Origin: Cladorhizidae sp. MBARI D1340-BT2
Lineage: Eukaryota; Porifera; Demospongiae; Poecilosclerida; Cladorhizidae
Direction: 5' to 3'
NCBI GenBank assembly: GCA_028752905.1
Contig: JAQNBH010000014.1
Location: 28,268,668-28,332,667, forward strand
DNA: 64,000 bases
This document shows positions 47,260 through 56,699 of the stretch, one piece after another (position 1 is the stretch's first letter; each line of letters starts with the position of its first letter). The position numbers and the translations under genes were made by a program. The notes beneath the pieces were generated by a model. That model saw only the letters and a list, made by a program, of their open reading frames with translations. It ran no database searches and was not told the origin of the DNA.

Positions 47260-47373
47260 TTGTGCAGCAAAACAAGGGGAAGCTGAAATGATGTCGTAGG
47301 TCGAGTCCGTTGAGGTGCTTGCACTCATCGACACCAACGGAATACGTCTCAGGTGATGGCACGGGGCACAACG
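47260..47373 (-). CDS. Candidate exon, Ser/Thr-rich
   Basis: A 114-bp segment (38 codons) ends at a good donor (GCACAA followed by GTGAGC) immediately next to the 24-bp CRE-like array. The proposed acceptor, CTCGACCAAG after a pyrimidine tract, gives phase 0 at both ends. The peptide includes LRRIPLVSMSASTSTDSTYD and IISASPCFAAQ. A second frame is also open through the same stretch, so the coding frame is uncertain. Confidence 0.35.
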
Positions 47374-47439
47374 CTTGGTCGAGTTTGGTGGTAAAGCACA
47401 AAGGGGGAGGGACAGATCATGTAGTTGGGTGTGGCAGGG

Positions 47440-47482
47440 GCGGAGTGAAAGGGGGCGGAGTGAAAAGGGGCGGAGTGAAAGG
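47440..47482. repeat. GGGGCGGAGTGAAA, three copies
   Basis: Three tandem 15-base units with a GC-box-like GGGGCGGAG core. Confidence 0.85.
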
Positions 47483-47610
47483 CACGTATCCCTGGGGACT
47501 GGTGTGCCATTTAGCTTATTATGAAGATTGATGCATTAGTCCGCATTGGGTGGTCCAACCTTATTTGTAATAACTGATGCCGCTGTGTCTGTGTGTTTCT
47601 TGCATAGCTT

Positions 47611-47976
47611 ACCCTTTACCTCTTTGGTGGGGAGGGAAGAGGGTCTCACAGAGCCCACAGTCCAGTATTGTGGTGGTGGGTGTGGCCTTCATGACGTGCT
47701 TAACATCATTATGGAGTAGAAGCTAAAGACTTGGAACTTCATCCCCCTCGGCACGGAGGAGAGGTCAGCCGCACGGCCCGAACAGAACATGCAGAAATCA
47801 TCTCCTCTCATCTCCGTTGACGACAGCTAAAACACTACCTCCTACACGGACATTATTTCCTTCTGTTGCCGCCGGCAACTCCAGCCAGAGACGTTGGTAA
47901 TCGTATTCCACCAGAACATATTTAGTATGTTCCCAGATCCTTCGCTGGAAGACAATAGTCGCTAACGCCAGACTAT
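47611..47976 (+). mobile_element. Dispersed repeat family, copy 2
   Basis: Same orientation as 18151-18576, with shared blocks CCCTCGGCACGGAGGAGAGG and TTGCCGCCGGCAACTCCAGC. It lacks about 60 bases present in copy 1 and ends at the TGTATG array. Confidence 0.75.
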
Positions 47977-48800
47977 GTGTACATGTAGATGTGTGTGCAT
48001 GTACATGTGTATATGTATCTACACATGTTATATGTACATGTGTGTATGTATGTATACATTTATGTATGTATGCATGTATGTACATGTGTGTATGGATGTA
48101 TGTGCACATGTGTATGTATGCATGCATCTATGTATGCATGTGTGTATGTGATGTATGTGCACATGTGTATGTATGCATGCATGTATGTATGCATGTGTGT
48201 ATGTGTGTATGGATGTATGTGCACATGTGTACATATGTATGCATGTATGTATGTATGTATGCATGTATGTACATGTGTGTATGGATGGATGTGCACATGT
48301 GTATGTATGCATGTATATGTGTGTATGTATGTATGCATGTATGTACATGTGTGTATGTATGCAGTGTGTATGTATGTATGCATGTATGTATGTATGCATG
48401 TATGTACATGTGTGTATGGATGGATGTGCACATGTGTATGTATGCATGTATATGTGTGTATGTATGTTTGCATGTATGTACATGTGTGTATGGATGTATG
48501 TGCACATGTGTATGTATGCATGCATCTATGTATGCATGTGTGTATGTGATGTATGTGCACATGTGTATGTATGCATGCATGTATGTATGCATGTGTGTAT
48601 GTGTGTATGGATGTATGTGCACATGTGTACATATGTATGCATGTATGTATGTATGTATGCATGTATGTACATGTGTGTATGGATGGATGTGCACATGTGT
48701 ATGTATGCATGTATATGTGTGTATGTATGTTTGCATGTATGTACATGTGTGTATGGATGTATGGATGGATGTGTTTTGTATATATCTACATGTATGTATG
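47977..48800. repeat. TGTATGCATG array with about 400-bp higher-order repeat
   Basis: TGTATG, CATGTGTG and GGATG units. The marker CATGCATCTATGTATGCATG lies at 48121 and again at 48519, showing a block duplication. All long Cys/Met or His/Tyr open frames here are artefacts. Confidence 0.93.
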
Positions 48801-48802
48801 TA

Positions 48803-49665
48803 AAGTAGACTCTCACATATCTGAACCTAATTATCTGAACGCTCGGTATATCCAAACTTGGTAAAATATTAATGGTCGCCACAGGAAAATGAGTTTGGTG
48901 GGACGGGCTAGAGATTTGCATGTGAAAGCCAATCAGTTTGCTAGGGCCAGCAAAAGGACGAGCTTAGTTTTGTCTTATTGAGTCGTAGTTATCTATCTTC
49001 AGCATGAAATCCGAAGAAATCACTGGAACTGGACTCGCAGAAGAGTAAGGCTTGGAAAGACAATGGAGGTCTGAAGGAATGGAGCCAAACTTCGAGAGTT
49101 TGCAAGCACCCTTGATAGTCGTGCTAAAGGCGACTTAGCTTGGAAGTGCTCTATATCTCTGCTTCACTCAGAAAAGGGGGCAAGGCACTCCCACCATCGC
49201 TAAGAGAGAAAGCAACAGATTTCCATGAAAGTTACATGAACGAGAATCAGAAGCACAGCCATTTTCTGGCAATGCAAGCTGGCTCCTGATAAGACGGACC
49301 ACCAAATCTGGCAAGCTGAATCCTCTCCGACGTCACGAGAGGAACGATAACCTGGAGCAAACAACTTATTTTAGTAGTGTGTGTACAGAACCTACTTCAG
49401 CAATTGCAATACATAATTGACAATTAATGTATGTCTGTAAGACAGCATGGCAGCTTATAAGGACACAGATGCTCCTCCTAGGCCCAGGAAGTAAGCTACT
49501 CGCATCCCAAGGCCCAGCAGATAAAAATCATATCAGCTGCCACGGTAGTGTATTTAATTATATTCATGAGTTCTAAATGATATTCGGGATTTTTGCATAA
49601 CCAAACTTTTTGCATATCCGAATTAAGTTGGGTCCCAAAGCATTCGGGTGTGCGAGGGTCTACTG
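48803..49665. mobile_element. pogo/Tigger-like DNA transposon remnant
   Basis: The left end AAGTAGACTCTCACATATCT and the reverse complement of the right end, CAGTAGACCCTCGCACACCC, form imperfect terminal inverted repeats flanked by TA on both sides (48801-48802 and 49666-49667). A second inverted block (ATCCAAACTTGG near the left; CCAAACTTTTTGCATATCC near the right) supports this. The CAGTAGACCCTCG-type terminus and TA target site fit the Tc1/mariner-pogo group by family knowledge. The 863-bp interior has no intact transposase. Confidence 0.68.
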
Positions 49666-49667
49666 TA

Positions 49668-50174
49668 TGTATGTGTGTAGTATGTCAGTATATTATACAT
49701 ATGTGCGCATGTATGTATGCGTGTATGTGTGTCATGCTCTAAATTTATATTATCATTAATTAACGCCAGAATAATTTAAATTGGTGGGAGATTGCAGGGG
49801 TCTTGAGGGGAGTGCTTCTGTGGAGTGTGGCAGTGCATCCTACATATGTCCTACACAGCACTCAGCAAGAATATTCATCATTCCACACCTTACCATACCA
49901 GCAAAAAGGGACATGAATTATTCATGAACACAACATCCAATTCCCCTCAAAACCATCACATGCTTTTCCCATTAACACTCTCCCCTCTCCCAACATGTTA
50001 ACCCTTTCTTGCTCTGATCCTCCCATGTTCTAGTCCCTGCCCACTCTCATTCCCTACATTGGTTTGACCCCTATTTTTAAAAAAGACGGACCCCCCCCAC
50101 CCCATTATGCATAACACCATGTCTTGTTAATATTGTTAACTGTACCCGCAACTCTATTCCACCACTAGACTACA

Positions 50175-50212
<38 letters not shown>

Positions 50213-50309
50213 ACATATATATATATATATAGAAACAACAACAACAAATTAATATAACAAGAACAAGTGTTTTCATTCATATATATTATAAAAAGGCAAC
50301 AGGACTGGT
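49668..50309. other. Intron sequence
   Basis: Short TATG and TA microsatellites (about 49668-49730, 50178-50233), otherwise unique with no exon seen. Confidence 0.55.
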
Positions 50310-50425
50310 ACCCATGTAGGCAGAAGTGCAGACGACCCTTTACCACACATGATCACTTACGCAATGCTTTTAATATTGGTGTTAAAGGGTAAAGGGTCAT
50401 CTAACTGGTTGTGGTCTACACTTGT
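50310..50425. mobile_element. Hairpin MITE, copy B
   Basis: Left arm ACCCATGTAGGCAGAAGTGC and GACGACCCTTTACC; right arm GGTAAAGGGTCATCTAACTG is read as AAAGGGTAAAGGGTC then GGTTGTGGTCTACAC. Same family as copies at 4316 and 56511. Confidence 0.7.
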
Positions 50426-50592
50426 TTCTCTAGGGCTACAGGCTAGGACTAGCTTCTCTTTTTAATTTAAAAAAAAAGCTTCTTTTTTTTGCTTGTTTGT
50501 GTGGACAGCTGCTAATAAGATGCGGAAGAAAAGAAAGTGAGAAAAAGGGGGAGGGGGAATGCTTGTTTTATATGCCAGCCCATATAAACTCA

Positions 50593-50624
<32 letters not shown>

Positions 50625-51223
50625 AATGGTGTGTGTGTGGGGGGGGAGATGTGTATGTGTGCATGTGAGTGAGTGGCATACAGACTTGTCTGCCATTGTG
50701 CATATGTGCATATCCACACACATCGCATATCATTGAAAACCTCTTGACCCCAGAAAGGTCCTTAGGCCATGCCCATGCCACAAGGCTTTAAAATAGCAAT
50801 AACGGCCAAACTAGGACAAATACGAGGTCAGCACAGAAGTGCGGTATAGACCATGGTCGATTGGGGGGGGGGGGGGGGGGATCTTGCCCAGTGGGTGGGT
50901 ATTTCTGTTCTTCTGTAATAATTAATTCTAAGTGAAGGGATGGGTATATAAGGATATTCCAAGTTCACTACAATTTCTAAGAGCTCCTCTTGCACACATG
51001 TACTATGTATTACAATATAAAGATGTGAATTGTCTATTTGCAAGATTCAACATTCCTTTCCTTAAGAGAGTGCCAATTCCTTGTTTAAATCCAATTAGCA
51101 GTGCCAATTCCTTGTTTAAATCCAATTAGCAGTGCCAATTCCTTGTTTAATAGTGAGGTACTAATTTGATTGATTCAATGTGAATTGGAACCCATGACAA
51201 CCTTGTGCAATGAAGACTCTTAC
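50426..51223. other. Intron sequence with poly-G tract and a short triplet repeat
   Basis: Eighteen G residues at 50863-50880, TA and GT runs near 50600-50650, and three copies of GTGCCAATTCCTTGTTTAAA at 51070-51145. No exon before 51224. Confidence 0.6.
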
Positions 51224-51395
51224 TTTATATTTCAGGTAGAGTTCTCCGAGGTGGGCGCAGTCAACCCTCTCCAGTTCCTGCGGAAGCTCCATCACCAGCT
51301 GATCACAACTGTCCAGCCAGCACTTGAAGGGGTGCATGGCCTTCCTCAAGATGTCCACCTTCATGTTGAGGTTGGCTGCCATGGCGATGATGTGG
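51224..51395 (-). CDS. Spectrin-repeat giant protein, most upstream firm exon
   Basis: A 172-bp exon with acceptor TACTCACCGGCAG and donor TATAAA followed by GTAAGA. The first base completes an upstream codon; 57 codons follow. Peptide: HIIAMAANLNMKVDILRKAM, then FKCWLDSCDQLVMELPQELE and LGELYLKYK, a clear Trp-containing spectrin helix. It joins exon 42554-43871 directly in phase 0, giving LKYK then DLLLQMKERC. The longer path through candidates 47260-47373, 46389-46536 and 44348-44370 adds 285 bases, also a multiple of three. Confidence 0.83.
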
Positions 51396-51834
51396 CTGCC
51401 GGTGAGTAATCAGGTGCGGTATCTAGAACAGAAGAGATTTTTTTTTTTATTAAAGGAAAAGATGTTTGGACTAACGAGATTCACACAACAAAAGGTTTGC
51501 ATGGTAACAAGGCGAAGGATATTCATAGATCATGAGAAGATTTCCATCCATCAAAAATAGAGGTTCAAGTTTACACCATCTGCCTCACTTATCACTCGAA
51601 ACATTTTGAATCCCCCATTATTCCAGATTGATGATATTTACATGTACATGTAGGTGCCGATTTTGGCGGGATGGACCAGCGGTAATGTCGAGAAACCCGG
51701 GGGGGGGACTAGGGATGTCCTGCGTTAAAAGTTCTCTCCCACCCAATATTAAACCTGCCTAACCCCAGCTGGTGTTAGGAGGACAGACAAGAACTCTGAG
51801 TGTCGGACATTGACTGAAGACCCTGGGAGTTAAT
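51396..51834. other. Unique intron sequence
   Basis: No element or exon seen; a short T run at 51433 and a G run near 51700. Confidence 0.5.
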
Positions 51835-52350
51835 ATTAGAGGCAGTGTTACACACTATGGTGTTGATATTAGAGGCAGTGTTACACACTATGGAGTTGAC
51901 ATTAGAGGCAGTGTTACACACTTTGGAGTTAATATTAGAGACAGTGTTACACACTATGGAGTTGATATTAGAGGCAGTGTTACACACTATGGAGTTGATA
52001 TTAGAGGCAGTGTTACACACTATGGAGTTAATATTAGAGGCAGTATTACACACTATGGAGTTGATATTAGAGGCAGTGTTACACACTATGGTGTTGATAT
52101 TAGAGGCAGTGTTACACACTATGGAGTTGATATTAGAGGCAGTGTTACACACAATGGAGTTGATATTAGAGGCAGTGTTACACACTGGAGTTGATATTAG
52201 AGGCAGTGTTACACACTATGGAGTTGATATTAGAGGCAGTGTTACACACTATGGTGTTGATATTAGAGGCAGTGTTACACACTATGGAGTTGATATTAGA
52301 GGCAGTACTACACACTATGGAGTTGATATTAGAGGCAGTGTTACACACTA
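51835..52350. repeat. 33-bp minisatellite
   Basis: About 16 units containing GTTGATATTAGAGGCAGTGT and TACACACTATGGA. A period of 33 keeps both strands open, giving spurious peptides. Confidence 0.96.
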
Positions 52351-52423
52351 AGAGTTGACATACCTCTAATATCCCGCCAAAATCACCTGACCCTTATCAC
52401 TTAGCGGATATCCTCTCTACAAC

Positions 52424-52544
52424 TAATAAGGTTGCCATAGATTAGCCTGGATGGCATCACAGCATTCCCTGAAGGTCTCCGAGTGCCAACAGGCCTCCGA
52501 CAGAGCCCAATGGATCCACCATGCATACCGGGACTTGCCAGCTG
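52424..52544 (-). CDS. Candidate upstream exon, Trp-rich helix
   Basis: The minus-strand frame reads AGKSRYAWWIHWALSEACWH, then SETFRECCDAIQANLW, with four Trp residues in a helical pattern. The proposed acceptor is GCTTGACAG. The donor, TTATTA followed by GTTGTA, is weak, but it leaves the two bases that exon 51224-51395 needs; an in-frame TAG overlaps it. The plus strand also has an open frame here, so the strand is not certain. Confidence 0.42.
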
Positions 52545-52802
52545 CTGTCAAGCATCGCCGGATATCAGGCGAGGAACAAAGGGGATGTCACTGGCTCTCC
52601 TTACGTAGTCACGCTCAATTTCACATGGCAATCATGTGGTGAGAACAGGTGCACTATGATGGCGTACTTAATTACTTCTCGCACTCCACAGCCCCTGCCA
52701 AGCAGGCACCATAATTATGGCAGTGGGTAAGGAGTGGACAACAACAGAGGATGTGTACACAGGTGTGGCGTGTAGATGTGCAAAATCGTCCGAGATACTT
52801 GA

Positions 52803-54280
52803 CACTTGTCTTGCTGGTGCAGCTCACACAAGTTAATGGTGTGGAGGGTGTCTTGCTGGTGCAGCTCTCACACAAGTTAATAGTGTGGAGGGTGTCTTGC
52901 TGGTGCAGCTCACACAAGTTAATGGTGTGGAGGGTGTCCTGCTGGTGCAGCTCACACAAGTTAATGGTGTGGAGGGTGTCCTGCTGGTGCAGCTCACACA
53001 AGTTAATGGTGTGGAGGGTGTCCTGCTGGTGCAGCTCACACTAGTTAATGGTGTGGAGGGTGTCCTGCTGGTGCAGCTCACACAAGTTAATGGTGTGGAG
53101 GGTGTCTTGCTGGTGCAGCTCTCACTAGTTAATGGTGTGGAGGGTGTCCTGCTGGTGCAGCTCACACAAGTTAATGGTGTGGAGGGTGTCTTGCTGGTGT
53201 AGCTCACACAAGTTAATGGTGTGGAGGATGTCCTGCTGGTGCAGCTCACACAAGTTAATGGTGTGTAGGGTGTCCTGCTGGTGCAGCTCACACAAGTTAA
53301 TGGTGTGGAGGGTGTCTTGCTGGTGCAGCTCACACAAGTTAATGGTGTGGAGGGTGTCCTGCTGGTGCAGCTCACACAAGTGAATAGTGTGGAGGGTGTC
53401 TTGCTGGTGCAGCTCACACAAGTTAATGGTGTGGAGGGTGTCCTGCTGGTGCAGCTCACACAAGTGAATAGTGTAGAGGGTGTCTTGCTTGTGTAGCTCA
53501 CACAAGTTAAAGGTGTGGAGGGTGTCCTGCTGGTGTAGCTCACACAAGTTAATGGTGTGGAGGGTGTCCTGCTGGTGCAGCTCACACTAGTTAATGGTGT
53601 GGAGGGTGTCCTGCTGGTGCAGCTCACACAAGTTAATGGTGTGGAGGGTGTCTTGCTGGTGCAGCTCTCACTAGTTAATGGTGTGGAGGGTGTCCTGCTG
53701 GTGCAGCTCACACAAGTTAATGGTGTAGAGGGTGTCTTGCTGGTGCAGCTCACACAAGTTAATGGTGTGGGTGTCTTGCTGGTGTAGCTCACACAAGTTA
53801 ATGGTGTGGAGGATGTCCTGCTGGTGCAGCTCACACAAAGTTAATGGTGTGTAGGGTGTCCTGCTGGTGCAGCTCACACAAGTTAATGGTGTGGAGGGTG
53901 TCTTGCTGGTGCAGCTCACACAAGTTAATGGTGTGGAGGGTGTCCTGCTGGTGCAGCTCACACAAGTGAATAGTGTGGAGGGTGTCTTGCTGGTGCAGCT
54001 CACACAAGTTAATGGTGTGGAGGGTGTCCTGCTGGTGCAGCTCACACAAGTTAATGGTGTGGAGGGTGTCCTGCTGGTGCAGCTCACACAAGTTAATGGT
54101 GTGGAGGGTGTCCTGCTGGTGCAGCTTACACAAGTTAATGGTGTGGAGGATGTCCTGCTGGTGCAGCTCACACAAGTTAAAGGTGTGGAGGGTGTCCTGC
54201 TGGCAGCTCACACTAGTTAATGGTGTGGAGGGTGTCTTGCTGGTGCAGCTCACACAAGATAATGGTGTGGAGGGTGACTA
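52803..54280. repeat. 42-bp minisatellite
   Basis: About 35 units containing CACACAAGTTAATGGTGTGG and AGGGTGTCCTGCTGGTGCAG. Variant units (ACACTAGTT, CTCTCACTAGTT, GTGAATAGTG, GGTGTAGCT) recur in the same order, evidence of block duplication. A period of 42 explains the 333-residue spurious frame. Confidence 0.96.
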
Positions 54281-54334
54281 GGTTGGATGTAGCACTCTCT
54301 ATGTAAGTTGTGGTGACTTGTTTTAGTGGCTCAC

Positions 54335-54398
54335 CTATCGATGGTGAAGTTCCTTCTCCGCTGGTCTCATGCGTGTCTTGACACTGCCACAACCTTTT
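54335..54398 (-). CDS. Candidate upstream exon, 64 bp
   Basis: A short segment with a strong donor (ATCGATAG followed by GTGAGC) and acceptor AATAGCACTAG. It encodes KRLWQCQDTHETSGEGTSPS plus one more residue and leaves one base, which matches the two-base start of candidate exon 52424-52544. Phase agreement on both sides is the main support. The acceptor lacks a good pyrimidine tract. Confidence 0.38.
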
Positions 54399-54873
54399 CT
54401 AGTGCTATTGCGGGATACTTGGGGATGTCTCTAGTGAGGGTGACTGACTATTATACATAGCATGGTTCTGGGAAGCTGGAATTCATAGCTATCTAAGTCT
54501 TCTAGGCCGGGCTAGGAGTATTCTAGGGCTAGGAGTATTCTAGGGGTAGGGGTATTAACGTGTGTTAAATGTGTTAATGTGTGTTAATGTGCGTTAATGT
54601 ATATTAGCCACATCCACACTGAATTTGACTAGCAGATTAATGCATATTATTCTGGTGCATCTTGATAGATGGTTTGATGTGAATCAGAGCAACAAATTAA
54701 AGCGTTCAAATAACTATGAGAGTATGCATTGAAAAGGATTTCATTCACTCGCGTCTTTGTGATGCAGCAGTTGGAGCTAGCTCTATACTATCTGTGGCCT
54801 ATGGCCAAACCTGCTAGCTAGAGTAGCTAGCTAGACGAACTACATAACTAGAGAACTGTTGCTATGTTTATAC
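54399..54873. other. Intron or upstream sequence
   Basis: Short AGGAGTATTCTAGGGCT and GTGTTAATGTGCGTTAATGT repeats at 54510-54605; CTAGCTAGC-type palindromes at 54775-54835. No element boundary I can fix. Confidence 0.5.
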
Positions 54874-54990
54874 GCCCTGCATCTGGACTTCTGAAGTCCC
54901 TGCAGTCGCAACCTTCGTTGATTCTGCCTTTCCCTCATCTCTCTCCTCTTTCTTGTCTGCAGCAAATGTTTCCTGCGCATCTGTAGGTAG
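54874..54990 (-). CDS. Candidate upstream exon, charged peptide
   Basis: A 117-bp segment (39 codons), phase 0 at both ends. It has a good acceptor (CCTTTTCTTGCTGACCAG) and a weak donor (CAGGGC followed by GTATAA). The peptide, LPTDAQETFAADKKEERDEG then KAESTKVATAGTSEVQMQ, is Lys/Glu-rich and looks coding. It may lie inside a mobile-element-like stretch, which lowers confidence. Confidence 0.33.
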
Positions 54991-55688
54991 CTGGTCAGCA
55001 AGAAAAGGATGCAAAAACAAACTCCATCTCAAACTACAGACACAGTATATATATGATTTGACTGACTTTAGTAGGCTGATTATTTTTGCTTCGTACGGTT
55101 TATTTCGGTGTTAGTGTGGATGCGATGAATGTGCATAAATGCGCATCAGCACTTTTGTCTGACCCAACGCGCATTCATGCACGTCAGTTTAAGTGCAGTG
55201 GAGACAGGCCTTAAGTATTGGCAGACACACTATCAGAACAAGAACTCCATACACTCACAAAAAAACTACCACGCAAATATGTAGCGCTTTATCCAGCATG
55301 TCATAATTAGTGTGTTGCCCCTGTACTTCAGTTTTGGTAAAGGATCGTCGAATTCAAAAGTACCTAGTCCTAGTGTTGATAGAGACATTGACCACTTTAG
55401 GTAAACAAATACCAAAAGCACTTGAGGGACCTCTAGGTTGGCATGGTCTAACTGGGCCAATCTCTGCTCCTTCTTCCAACCCGCCTTTCAAATCTATCCC
55501 GCTCTTCTCGTGCTATATTAAAATGGTACAAGAACGATTATATTTATCTAACTGTTTGACTACAGGTGTGAACTCCGACATTGTTCACAGACAAAGATAT
55601 CATAAAAGTTCAACCCTGTGCATCAAACTCATTATTTTTTGGCTGGATGTTGATATAAAATTGTCATATAACGGTTGCCAAGAGGAGG
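54991..55688. other. Sequence with mobile-element features
   Basis: The stretch 55130-55215 (GCGCATTCATGCACGTCAG, AGTGGAGACAGGCC) resembles the ends of non-autonomous DNA elements. A loosely matching inverted counterpart (AGCCACATCCACACTG) lies at 54605-54622. If real, the element would enclose candidate exon 54874-54990. Confidence 0.35.
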
Positions 55689-55689
55689 G

Positions 55690-55935
55690 TGTGTATGTGT
55701 GACTGTGTGTATGTGTGACTGTGTGTGTGTGTGTATGTGTGACTGTGTGTGTGTGTGTGTGTGACTGTGTGTGTATGTATGTGTGACTGTGTATGTGTGA
55801 CTGTGTGTGTATGTGTGTGTGTGACTGTGTGTGTATGTGTGTGTGACTGTGTGTATATATGTGTGTGACTGTGTGTGTGACTGTGTGTGTGTTATGTGTG
55901 TGTGTGTACTGTGTGTGTGTGTTGTGTGTGTGTGC
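55690..55935. repeat. GTGTGACTGTGTGT array
   Basis: GT-rich array with GACTGTGTGTATGTGT units; the His/Thr open frame on minus is an artefact. Confidence 0.94.
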
Positions 55936-55961
55936 AAGCAAAGAGTACAATCGGAAAACAT

Positions 55962-56442
55962 GACTAATGATTGGAACTGCCATCATGAATGATCTCTTCC
56001 TCGTCTTTCCTGCTGATTGTGGAAGCCCTACTTCGGGGGAAAGCTCCTCTGGTATCCAATTTCTCTGAATCCTAAATATTCTTGAGGAAGAAGATACTAC
56101 ATTCCCGTGGGTCGATTTCTTTGCTACAAGTGTTGTTATAGACACAGAGCCACATGTGCACTGCTGCATAGCACTGTGTAGCATTTGTTTGCTTACCCTA
56201 ACCTAATTGAGCTGATTCTTATTCCAAAATGCAACTTGTTATATTTCCAAGTGCTGCACATGTCGCTCGGTGTCTATAACAACACTTGTAGCTATGGAAT
56301 CCACCCACTGGAACGAAGTACCTTCTTCCTTAGGATTTGGAGCAATTGGATACCAGAGGATCCGAAGCAGGGCTTCCAGAGGCAACAGGAAAGATGAGGA
56401 AGAGATCAGGAAAGACGAGGAAGAGATCGTTCATGATGGCAA
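55962..56442. mobile_element. Large inverted repeat with about 200-bp arms
   Basis: The reverse complement of 55962-56168 matches 56250-56442 at roughly four positions in five. Shared blocks are GGTGTCTATAACAACACTTG on the right arm (GTGTCTATAACAACACTTGT on the left), ATTGGATACCAGAGGA, and GAGGAAGAGATC with TTCATGATGGCA. The spacer is about 80 bases. Probably a foldback element or head-to-head pair of copies of one element. Confidence 0.75.
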
Positions 56443-56510
56443 TCAATATAAATAGGGCAATCAAATATAATATAAAGCATTGATCTGTTTAAAATATATA
56501 TATAACTGTT

Positions 56511-56610
56511 CCCATGTAGACCTCAAACAGTTGACGATCCCTTACCATCCAAGAGCAATCCTTGATTTATATGGTAAAGGGTCGTCCGATTGTTGTGGTC
56601 TACACAGGTG
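56511..56610. mobile_element. Hairpin MITE, copy C
   Basis: Left arm CCCATGTAGACCTCAAACAG and GATCCCTTACCAT; right arm ATGGTAAAGGGTCGTCCGAT and TTGTGGTCTACACAGG. The clearest copy of the family. Confidence 0.75.
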
Positions 56611-56699
56611 CATATTTTTATTATTATTATTATTACTATTTTATTACTATTTTATTTTAATTTATTTTTTACCAGGATCATATTTTTTTGGCTCATTTT

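Noticed and set aside
46607..47337. Repeat peptides CRRMTSSS, LQEDDVIK and LLQLDDVI.
   Set aside because: Translations of the 24-bp array in different frames; only the short flanking part at 47260-47373 is kept as a weak exon candidate.
52803..54281. Repeat proteins on both strands from the 42-bp array (up to 333 residues).
   Set aside because: Period divisible by three explains them; both strands and several frames are open.
55310..55702. 130-residue plus-strand frame.
   Set aside because: No splice or start context, composition not protein-like, and it runs into the GT array.
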